NCBI GenBank assembly: GCA_045645245.1
Contig: JAZRIK010000130.1
Span: 1-5,017, forward strand
Source of the DNA: Scatosoma sp045645245
Lineage (GTDB): Bacteria; Bacillota; Clostridia; Christensenellales; Borkfalkiaceae
DNA: 5,017 bases
Direction: 5' to 3'
Of this stretch, positions 1-4,815 are shown piece by piece; positions within the stretch are counted from its first letter, which is position 1, and each line of letters begins with the position of its first letter. The translations under genes were made by a program, and so were the position numbers. The notes beneath the pieces were generated by a model. That model made no database searches and was not told where the DNA came from. It saw only the letters and a program-made list of their open reading frames with translations.

Positions 1-969
1 ATGGAAGTGGATATTTTGACCTACGGCGCGCGGATTACGCGTATTTCCGTACCCGATAAAAACGGTGCGTTCGACGACGTAATCGTGGGGTGTAAGCAGG
101 TAGAAGATTATTATTTGCCCCACCCCTATTTCGGCGCGACGATCGGGCGGTATGCAAACCGTATCGGCAACGCAAAATTTACCTTAAACGGGAACGAATA
201 CCTTCTCGAAGCGAACGACAACGGCAACCATTTGCACGGCGGTATATCCACTTCGTTCGATCGCCAAATTTGGACGGCAAATATCGAAAATAACGCACTC
301 GTCTTATACCTGGTATCCCCAAACGGTGCAGGCGGATATCCCGGGGAAATGCACGTAAAGGTGATTTTTACCCTTTCCGACGACAGCGCTTTACAGATTG
401 ATTATCGGGCAAAATCGGACAAAGACACCCTTTGCAATTTAACCAACCACGCTTATTTTAATTTGAGCGGTCAAGCAGGCGACGATACCATTTTAGACCA
501 CGAGCTGATGATCAAATCGTCGCGCATAACGCCTACCGATAATGAGCTCATTCCCCACGGCGATTTTATGGATATTGTTGGCACGCCGTACTCGTTTAAC
601 CCTGCCAAACGCTTGGGCGACGATATGTTTTCTTCCGCGAGTTTGATCGCGCATTGCAACGGCTACGATTTTAATTATTGCATTGATAGGGAAACGGAAA
701 AAAAGCCGGAACATTTTGCCTACGTGTATGACAAAAAATCGGGCAGAAGAATGGATTGCTTTACGACGCTCCCTGGGGTACAACTTTACACAGGTTGTAC
801 GACGGGCGGTTTTCAAGGGAAAAAGAATTACGTCAACCATTGCGCGCTGTGCTTGGAAACGCAAACGTATCCCAACTCCCCCAACTGTCCCAACTATCCC
901 ACTCCCGTTTTGAAAGCTGGGGACGAATACCGCGAAACTACAATCTATCAATTTTCGGTTGTGAAATAA
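1..969 (+). CDS. galM: Aldose 1-epimerase (mutarotase), 5'-truncated by the window edge
   Basis: This enzyme interconverts the alpha and beta anomers of aldoses such as galactose and glucose, feeding the Leland pathway in the cytoplasm. The visible 322 residues contain the family's core signatures: GRYANRI (49-55), LHGG (78-81), TNHAYFNL (148-155), GYDFNY (221-226) and LETQ (285-288). The expected catalytic residues are present: His79, His150, Asp223 as substrate-binding acid, and Glu286 as base. These sit about 17-20 positions earlier than in the Lactococcus enzyme as I recall it (His96, His170, Asp243, Glu304), so the N-terminal strand is missing. The Met at position 1 corresponds to an internal Met often seen in the family stretch NGMEV...YGA, so the true start is probably upstream of the window. 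The C-terminal YPNSPNCPNYP run is normal for the family. No sugar genes adjoin it downstream. The function call is firm; substrate preference is unknown. Confidence 0.95.
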   Translation: MEVDILTYGARITRISVPDKNGAFDDVIVGCKQVEDYYLPHPYFGATIGRYANRIGNAKFTLNGNEYLLEANDNGNHLHGGISTSFDRQIWTANIENNALVLYLVSPNGAGGYPGEMHVKVIFTLSDDSALQIDYRAKSDKDTLCNLTNHAYFNLSGQAGDDTILDHELMIKSSRITPTDNELIPHGDFMDIVGTPYSFNPAKRLGDDMFSSASLIAHCNGYDFNYCIDRETEKKPEHFAYVYDKKSGRRMDCFTTLPGVQLYTGCTTGGFQGKKNYVNHCALCLETQTYPNSPNCPNYPTPVLKAGDEYRETTIYQFSVVK

Positions 970-991
970 TTGTAAAATAATTGTAAAATAA
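959..991 (+). repeat. Three tandem copies of an 11-bp unit at the end of galM
   Basis: The unit TTGTAAAATAA occurs at 970-980 and 981-991. A copy with one mismatch, TTGTGAAATAA, lies at 959-969 and forms the last codons and stop of galM. The head-to-tail arrangement looks like replication slippage that copied the 3' end of the gene into the spacer. It leaves further in-frame TAA codons after the real stop. No protein repeat results. Confidence 0.85.
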
Positions 992-996
992 AACAC

Positions 997-1008
997 ACGC
1001 GCTCGCGT
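997..1008. repeat. Short inverted repeat upstream of the DUF1538 promoter
   Basis: ACGCG and CGCGT flank a central CT, ending 6 bp before the -35 box. It could be a repressor or activator site for the downstream operon. It is also short and of a GC-type common in this genome, so chance is quite possible. It is not followed by a T-run and so is not a terminator. Confidence 0.25.
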
Positions 1009-1014
1009 ATGCGC

Positions 1015-1042
1015 TTGACAAATTAGAAAAATTTGCTATACT
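1015..1042 (+). promoter_or_regulatory. Sigma-A-type promoter of the DUF1538/PII-like operon
   Basis: A perfect -35 box TTGACA (1015-1020) is followed after 16 bp by the -10 box TATACT (1037-1042). A TG one base before the -10 box (1034-1035) makes an extended -10. Transcription should begin near 1048-1053, which is at or within about 5 bases of the ATG at 1053. It therefore fits a leaderless or nearly leaderless message. No terminator separates it from galM, so some read-through from galM is possible. Confidence 0.85.
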
Positions 1043-1052
1043 TAAAAATACG

Positions 1053-2585
1053 ATGATTAACATTTTGCTCGACAAATTAAAAGAAGCGGCTATTTCGGTT
1101 TTCCCGATTGCGATTATCGTATTGCTGCTTAACTTTACACCGCTGGTTAATTTTACTTTAACCGAGTCGGTGGTTTTTGCGTGCTGTGCGCTTGCACTCG
1201 TTATCGGTATGGCGCTGTTCAATCTCGGCGCGGATATGGCAATGACCCCTATGGGCGAGCAAGTGGGTTCAGGTTTGCCCAAATCGGGGAAATTTAAGCT
1301 GCTTTTAATCATTTGCTTTATGATGGGCGTTTTCGTCACCATCGCCGAGCCCGATTTATCCGTACTCGCTTCGCAGGTGGCGGGATTCATCGACGGTACG
1401 ACCTTAATTATTACCATCGGCGTAGGCGTGGGCGCGTTTTTACTGCTTGCCGTATTGCGCGTGGTATTCCGCTTGCATTTGTCGCATTTGATGACCTTTT
1501 TCTATATGCTTTTATTTGCGTTGGCGGCGTTAATGCTCGTACAAGGCAAAGAAGGATTTTTGCCCCTTTCGTTCGATTCGGGCGGGGTGACGACGGGCCC
1601 GATTACCGTTCCGTTTATTATGTCGCTGGGCGTGGGCGTTTCTTCCGCTCTTGGCGATAAACACGATAAGGGAAGCAGCTTCGGCTTTATCGCCCTTTGC
1701 TCTATCGGACCTATCCTTGCCGTTATGCTGATGGGCTTGTTTGCAAACGGGGAAGTGAATTATGCGCTGCCCGATTATTCGATTGAAAATAATTTGGGGC
1801 TTGCGTTGTTTGAAAAAATTCTTCACACGGGGCAAGAAGTGTTTGTTGCTTTGCTCCCCATTGCGGCGTTTTTCTTTATTTTGCAGTTTGCTTTGTTGAA
1901 ACTGCCTAAAAAGCGTATTTTGCAAATCGTAGTAGGTATCTTCTACACCTTCTTCGGCTTGGTCATTTTCTTGACTGCCGTTGCGGTTGGGTTTGTGCCT
2001 ATCGGGTTTAAGATGGGCTCGCAGCTCGCGCAAAACGACCCCGCTTTGATCGTGTTGTTCGCATTCTTGATCGGTTTGGCGGTCGTACTCGCCGAACCTG
2101 CTATTCACGTATTGAATAAACAGGTCGAATCGGTGACGGGCGGCGCGGTGAGTAAGCGCTCGATGCTGATTGCGCTCTCGCTGGGCGTGGGCGTTGCAAT
2201 CGCTCTTTCCGTACTCCGCGTTATCGTCGGGTTTAGCGTTTTATACTATCTTATCCCCGGCTATTTTCTTTCGCTTGGATTATCGTTTTTCGTACCCAAG
2301 CTTTATACCGCAATCGCGTTCGACTCGGGCGGGGTTGCCAGCGGGCCGCTTACTTCCAGCTTTATCCTGCCCTTTGTTATCGGCGTGTGCGCGGCGTTCC
2401 CGACCGCAGGCGTTGAGTCGGTACTCACCGACGCGTTCGGGCTGGTTGCAATGGTTGCGATGACGCCGCTGATTACCATTCAAGCGCTCGGCTTTAAGGC
2501 GGTTGCCAGCCAAAAGCTCCGTGAAAGAATTGCAATGAAGCGCATTCTTGGCGCGGACGATAAGCAAATTATTAAATTTATGTAA
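1053..2585 (+). CDS. Membrane protein with two fused DUF1538 repeats, candidate transporter
   Basis: This 510-residue polytopic inner-membrane protein is two copies of the same DUF1538 unit. An AEP motif recurs at 98-100 and 347-349, and FDSGGV..GP recurs at 174-183 and 423-432, both with a spacing of 249 residues. The segments GVGV...LRVV(F) (near 123-139) and GVGV...LRVIVG (near 378-393) also match. Each half has about six hydrophobic segments; a charged tail follows (487-510). The conserved acidic and Gly/Pro residues inside the membrane suggest ion or solute binding. From memory and unverified, a paired DUF1538 system called UmpAB in Halomonas was reported as a Na+(K+)/H+ antiporter; substrate here is unknown. 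The start is set by the family-like N-terminus (LDKLKEA..SVFPI) and by the promoter, although no Shine-Dalgarno sequence precedes it. Two PII-like genes follow in the same operon, implying soluble regulatory partners. Confidence 0.9.
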   Translation: MINILLDKLKEAAISVFPIAIIVLLLNFTPLVNFTLTESVVFACCALALVIGMALFNLGADMAMTPMGEQVGSGLPKSGKFKLLLIICFMMGVFVTIAEPDLSVLASQVAGFIDGTTLIITIGVGVGAFLLLAVLRVVFRLHLSHLMTFFYMLLFALAALMLVQGKEGFLPLSFDSGGVTTGPITVPFIMSLGVGVSSALGDKHDKGSSFGFIALCSIGPILAVMLMGLFANGEVNYALPDYSIENNLGLALFEKILHTGQEVFVALLPIAAFFFILQFALLKLPKKRILQIVVGIFYTFFGLVIFLTAVAVGFVPIGFKMGSQLAQNDPALIVLFAFLIGLAVVLAEPAIHVLNKQVESVTGGAVSKRSMLIALSLGVGVAIALSVLRVIVGFSVLYYLIPGYFLSLGLSFFVPKLYTAIAFDSGGVASGPLTSSFILPFVIGVCAAFPTAGVESVLTDAFGLVAMVAMTPLITIQALGFKAVASQKLRERIAMKRILGADDKQIIKFM

Positions 2586-2590
2586 ACAAG

Positions 2591-2600
2591 GGGGGCAGGT
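2591..2600 (+). promoter_or_regulatory. Ribosome binding site with the shared GGGGCAGGTA motif
   Basis: The 15-base gap after the DUF1538 stop holds a G-run starting near 2590, then CAGGT directly before the ATG at 2601. The 12-mer GGGGCAGGTATG (2592-2603) recurs exactly at 4802-4813. The G-run, about 5 bases from the start, is the likely Shine-Dalgarno element. Confidence 0.65.
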
Positions 2601-3008
2601 ATGGAACAAACGAAAACTACGCGTAGAGTTAGACGGACAAAATCCACCGCTTCCGACGTCAAAAAGCTCAAGCTTTTAATTACGGTTGTCAACCGTAGAA
2701 AAGCCGAGTTTTTTATGGATTTTTTGCAGGGCTTTGAAGTCAACGCGCAAGCGAGCGTACTCGCACAAGGTACGGCGCGGTCGGATACCTTGCATCTGCT
2801 CGGCTTGGAAAACGCGGATAGGAGCGTGATATTTTCACTCATTCGCGAAGATAGGGCGGAAGAGATTTTGCTGGGATTAGAAGATAAATTTGCTACCGTG
2901 CGCGGGGGAAAGGGAATTGCCTGCACCGTTCCCCTTTCGTCGGTGATCGGCGTGGCGATTTATCGGTTTTTAAGCAATAACAGAACGTTTGGAGAGGGGG
3001 AGAAATAA
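2601..3008 (+). CDS. PII-like regulatory protein (first of two)
   Basis: This 135-residue soluble protein has the compact alternating strand/helix plan of PII-like proteins. A first strand KLKLLITVVN (22-31) leads into the core, then QGT..SDTLHLLGL (56-69), a strand VIFSLI (76-81), a helix EEILLGLEDKF (87-97), and RGGKGIACTVPLSSVIG (101-117). RGGKG resembles the nucleotide-contacting B-loop region of PII proteins, so ligand binding is plausible but inferred. The Tyr-bearing T-loop of classical GlnB, site of uridylylation, is absent, so control of that type is unlikely. An extra basic N-terminal tail (residues 1-22, with RRVRR at 8-12) is unusual for the fold. It lies 15 bases after the DUF1538 gene and one base before the second PII-like ATG, so the three are surely cotranscribed. 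The likely role is control of the DUF1538 protein, inferred from context and from PII proteins gating transporters such as AmtB. Confidence 0.8.
   Translation: MEQTKTTRRVRRTKSTASDVKKLKLLITVVNRRKAEFFMDFLQGFEVNAQASVLAQGTARSDTLHLLGLENADRSVIFSLIREDRAEEILLGLEDKFATVRGGKGIACTVPLSSVIGVAIYRFLSNNRTFGEGEK
2991..3002 (+). promoter_or_regulatory. Ribosome binding site that decides the start of the second PII-like gene
   Basis: A purine-rich GGAGAGGGGGAG stretch ends 7 bases before the ATG at 3010. It lies within the last codons of the preceding gene. It rules out the in-frame TTG at 2989, which would overlap this very site and the end of the upstream coding region. Confidence 0.8.
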
Positions 3009-3009
3009 T

Positions 3010-3351
3010 ATGACGAAAAAATATAGCCATCAAGTTATTTTTTGTATCGTGAACAGCGGGTTTAGCGACGTGGCGATGGACGCGGCGAAAAAGGCAGGCG
3101 CGCGCGGCGGTACGGTATTCAATGCGCGCGGTACGGGCGCACAGGAAGCGGAAGCGTTTTTCGGTATTTCCGTACAGCCGGAAAAAGAAATTGTGATGAT
3201 TGTCGCCCCTACCGAAGATAAGGATAAAATTTTACAACGGCTCTACGACGAAGTGGGCTTAAACACGCACGGTCAAGGCATTGCGTTTTCTATGCCCGTT
3301 GACGGCGTAGTTGGGCTTACCGCGCCGCAAGAAGAGAAAAAAGAAAATTAA
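3010..3351 (+). CDS. PII-like regulatory protein (second of two)
   Basis: This 113-residue protein is a diverged relative of its upstream neighbour, not a recent copy. Shared landmarks are a first strand HQVIFCIVN (7-15), ARGGTVFNARGTG (31-43), FGI..QPEKEIVMIV (51-65), a helix DKILQRLYDEV (72-82) and the closing G.GIAFSMPVDGVVGL (88-103). The ARGT/FGI pattern and the GIAF.MPV ending are typical of PII-family proteins found beside DUF1538 genes, as I know the family. The T-loop Tyr of GlnB is missing. The charged tail EEKKEN ends the protein. The start at ATG 3010 is chosen for its strong ribosome binding site and one-base gap after the previous stop; the TTG at 2989 is rejected. It probably forms trimers, perhaps mixed with the first PII-like protein, and may gate the DUF1538 transporter. 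The ligand is unknown. Confidence 0.85.
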   Translation: MTKKYSHQVIFCIVNSGFSDVAMDAAKKAGARGGTVFNARGTGAQEAEAFFGISVQPEKEIVMIVAPTEDKDKILQRLYDEVGLNTHGQGIAFSMPVDGVVGLTAPQEEKKEN

Positions 3352-3366
3352 AAATGTTTTGCATAT

Positions 3367-3402
3367 AAAAATTCCGCAAGCGTATATGCTTGCGGAATTT
3401 TT
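3367..3402. terminator. Bidirectional intrinsic terminator
   Basis: A perfect 15-bp stem (3367-3381 pairing with 3388-3402) encloses a six-base loop. The + strand copy ends in a run of Ts (3398-3403). The left arm starts with five As, which gives a T-run on the - strand as well. It lies 15 bases after the second PII-like stop and 11 bases beyond the stop of the converging small membrane gene, so it can end both transcripts. Confidence 0.93.
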
Positions 3403-3413
3403 TATTTGCTTGA

Positions 3414-3737
3414 TTATACGAGTACGAAATACCCTATCATCCAAACCAGCCACAAAAACATCGATACCGTGTTCACGATAACGGATAATATGCCAAATAC
3501 GAGCGTTGCCGTCGGCTTTACTTCCTGCGTGAGCAACGAGCCCTTATAATCGCCGATAGAACGCACGCCCAGCATAAAACCGTATAGACAAAGCACTTCG
3601 CTGAGCAAGCCCATATTAACGGCAAACGTCATCACGAGCGAGCCGACGCCCATTAAAAAGGAAATGACCGCAACGGGAGTCCCTTCGTATTTGCTCCCCT
3701 TTATCTTATTCGGTTTGAGTGGATTTTCGTCACTCAT
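3414..3737 (-). CDS. Small multi-pass membrane protein of unknown function, DUF4190-like layout
   Basis: The 107-residue product has a polar, Lys-rich N-terminus (1-20) and hydrophobic segments at about 21-40, 42-58 and 77-106, separated by a charged loop around RSIGDYKGS (59-67). The helix/loop/helix pattern with GILS- and FLMGVGS-like stretches resembles DUF4190-type small membrane proteins, but the match is only by eye. I do not recognise a function. The start at 3737 is supported by AGG six bases upstream, inside a GGGGCAGGTA motif, and by a promoter at 3790-3818 that leaves a leader of about 45 bases. It is transcribed alone, away from the HAD gene and towards the shared terminator. With its own promoter, ribosome binding site and terminator it is a real gene rather than a shadow. 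Confidence 0.8.
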   Translation of the reverse strand: MSDENPLKPNKIKGSKYEGTPVAVISFLMGVGSLVMTFAVNMGLLSEVLCLYGFMLGVRSIGDYKGSLLTQEVKPTATLVFGILSVIVNTVSMFLWLVWMIGYFVLV

Positions 3738-3741
3738 CTCG

Positions 3742-3751
3742 TACCTGCCCC
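3742..3751 (-). promoter_or_regulatory. Ribosome binding site of the small membrane gene, GGGGCAGGTA motif
   Basis: Read on the - strand this is GGGGCAGGTA, followed by CGAG and the ATG. The AGG-to-ATG distance is six bases, identical to that before the XRE gene ATG at 4816. It supports the start at 3737. Confidence 0.65.
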
Positions 3752-3775
3752 GTCCGTTTCCTATTCACGGCAAAA

Positions 3776-3789
3776 ATATTTATAAATAT
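3776..3789. repeat. Perfect 14-bp AT palindrome at the predicted start of - strand transcription
   Basis: ATATTTATAAATAT is its own reverse complement. It directly adjoins the -10 box at 3790-3795 on the - strand and covers the predicted transcription start near 3783. That position would suit a repressor operator. The surrounding DNA is very AT-rich, so a chance palindrome cannot be excluded. Confidence 0.35.
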
Positions 3790-3818
3790 ATTATAACATA
3801 TACACCCTTCCAAAGCAA
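3790..3818 (-). promoter_or_regulatory. Promoter of the small membrane gene
   Basis: On the - strand, TTGCTT (3818-3813) and a perfect TATAAT (3795-3790) are separated by 17 bp. A TG one base before the -10 box makes it an extended -10. Transcription should start near 3783. It points away from the HAD promoter, with about 36 bp between the two -35 boxes. Confidence 0.8.
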
Positions 3819-3854
3819 GCGTTTTAATAAAAGCAAAAAAGTATTTTTTGGGTA

Positions 3855-3883
3855 TTGACTTTCGTTAAAAGAAATGCTATAAT
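3855..3883 (+). promoter_or_regulatory. Promoter of the HAD phosphatase gene
   Basis: TTGACT (3855-3860) and a perfect TATAAT (3878-3883) are separated by 17 bp, with an extended -10 TG at 3875-3876. Transcription should start near 3890, giving a leader of about 34 bases that includes the AGGAG site. The box positions show that an upstream TTG at 3855 cannot be the translation start. Confidence 0.88.
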
Positions 3884-3910
3884 GACAATGTATTTATTTC
3901 GCGATAAAAA

Positions 3911-3915
3911 AGGAG
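3911..3915 (+). promoter_or_regulatory. Ribosome binding site of the HAD phosphatase gene
   Basis: AGGAG lies eight bases before the ATG at 3924. It selects this start over earlier in-frame ATG/TTG codons that fall in or near the promoter. Confidence 0.85.
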
Positions 3916-3923
3916 AAAAGGAT

Positions 3924-4781
3924 ATGCGTAAAAAATTAACGATTGCCTTTATGTACGATTTTGATAAAACGCTTTGCGATCAGGATATGCAAAATTATAG
4001 CTTTATCCCCAACCTGGATATGACCCCCGACGAGTTTTGGGGAGAAATTGAAACGTTCCGCAAAAAGAACTATATGGAAGGAATTTTGGGGTATATGTAT
4101 TATATGATGCACAAATGCCGCGAAAAAGGCATTCCCTTTACCAAAGAATATCTGCGCTCGCTGGGCAAGGACATTAACTTTTATAAGGGGGTGCGCAACT
4201 GGTTTAAGCGTATCAATCAATACGGCGAATCGTTGGGCGTGAATATCGAACACTATATCATTTCCAGCGGAATTAAAGACATTATCGACGGCTGCGACGT
4301 GAAAGACGAGTTTAAGAAAGTTTTCGCCTGTCAATATTATTTTGATGAAAACGGCGACGCGGTTTGGCCGAAGATTGCCATCAACTACACGCAAAAAACG
4401 CAGTATATTTTCCGTATTTCCAAAGGAATTTACGATGAAACGGACAGCAAGGGCGTAAACGAAAAGATGAGCGATCGGAAAATTGCGTACCAAAATATGA
4501 TTTATTTCGGCGACGGGATCACCGATATTCCTTGTATGACGTTCGTGAAAAAGCAGGGCGGTATCTCGATTGCCATTTATCCCAAGGGCAAGAAAAACCA
4601 AGTGACCCCGCTTTTGTTGGAAGACAGAGTAAATTATATTTGCCCTGCCGATTATCAAGAAGGGAGCGATCTCGATTCGCTCGTTAAATGTATTATGCAA
4701 GAAATGCAGCTTTCGCACACGCTGTTGTTAAAGCAGCGCCAGCAAAAAGCGCGCGAAAGCAAAAAAGTAGAAAAAGCGTAA
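3924..4781 (+). CDS. HAD-superfamily phosphatase with an alpha-helical cap (phosphoserine phosphatase-like)
   Basis: This 285-residue cytoplasmic enzyme has the haloacid dehalogenase motifs in order. Motif I is DFDKT (12-16), with Asp12 as nucleophile and Asp14 as general acid/base. Motif II is IISSG (112-116). A lysine for motif III lies further on, Lys159 or Lys186 being candidates. Motif IV is GDGITD (196-201), with Asp197 and Asp201 binding Mg2+. About 95 residues between motifs I and II form a C1-type cap that would set substrate choice, as in the phosphoserine phosphatase branch. The substrate cannot be read from sequence; serB is not assigned because the cap and length differ from the classic enzyme. 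The C-terminus (262-285) is a polar Lys/Gln-rich tail. The start follows from AGGAG and the promoter. No terminator follows, so the XRE gene 34 bases on may be cotranscribed. Confidence 0.9.
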   Translation: MRKKLTIAFMYDFDKTLCDQDMQNYSFIPNLDMTPDEFWGEIETFRKKNYMEGILGYMYYMMHKCREKGIPFTKEYLRSLGKDINFYKGVRNWFKRINQYGESLGVNIEHYIISSGIKDIIDGCDVKDEFKKVFACQYYFDENGDAVWPKIAINYTQKTQYIFRISKGIYDETDSKGVNEKMSDRKIAYQNMIYFGDGITDIPCMTFVKKQGGISIAIYPKGKKNQVTPLLLEDRVNYICPADYQEGSDLDSLVKCIMQEMQLSHTLLLKQRQQKARESKKVEKA

Positions 4782-4788
4782 GCAGTTT

Positions 4789-4805
4789 CCCCTATTTGAC
4801 AGGGG
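4789..4805 (+). promoter_or_regulatory. Small hairpin that could cover the XRE ribosome binding site
   Basis: CCCCT (4789-4793) and AGGGG (4801-4805) can pair around a seven-base loop. The right arm is part of the G-rich sequence before the XRE start, so pairing would reduce ribosome access. The stem is only five base pairs, and there is no T-run to make it a terminator. Confidence 0.3.
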
Positions 4806-4813
4806 CAGGTATG
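4802..4813 (+). promoter_or_regulatory. Initiation-region motif GGGGCAGGTATG before the XRE gene
   Basis: This 12-mer is identical to 2592-2603. Here its ATG (4811) opens only a two-codon frame, Met-Arg-stop, whose TGA overlaps the ATG at 4816. AGG at 4807-4809 lies six bases before the 4816 start, so it is the likely Shine-Dalgarno element for that start. Confidence 0.55.
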
Positions 4814-4815
4814 CG

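Noticed and set aside
1..3. ATG at position 1 as the true galM start
   Set aside because: Catalytic residues sit about 17-20 positions early compared with the family, and this Met matches a common internal Met. The N-terminus is most likely cut by the window edge.
894..908. CCCAACT-like short repeats near the end of galM
   Set aside because: They encode the PNSPN..NYP run that is normal for aldose 1-epimerases.
493..996. Open frame of 167 codons on the - strand opposite galM
   Set aside because: Arg/Val-rich translation without family features; the + strand carries all galM signatures.
1056..1056. Riboswitch or structured leader for the DUF1538 operon
   Set aside because: The promoter leaves no more than a few bases before the ATG, which gives no room for one.
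1530..2108. Open frame of 192 codons on the - strand opposite the DUF1538 gene
   Set aside because: Its Gln/Asn/Arg-rich composition is the usual antisense image of a hydrophobic membrane protein, and no motif supports it.
2989..2991. TTG start for the second PII-like gene, adding seven residues
   Set aside because: The codon lies inside the end of the preceding gene and overlaps the ribosome binding site that serves ATG 3010.
3855..3857. TTG start for the HAD gene, adding 23 residues
   Set aside because: It is part of the -35 box, and the extra residues would be read from promoter sequence. AGGAG points to ATG 3924.
3936..4718. Long open frame of 260 codons on the - strand opposite the HAD gene
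   Set aside because: No recognisable motifs, promoter or ribosome binding site were seen. The + strand frame has full HAD motifs, so this is a shadow.
4796..4801. TTGACA as a -35 box for a separate XRE promoter
   Set aside because: No acceptable -10 box lies 16-18 bp downstream. Co-transcription with the HAD gene is more likely.
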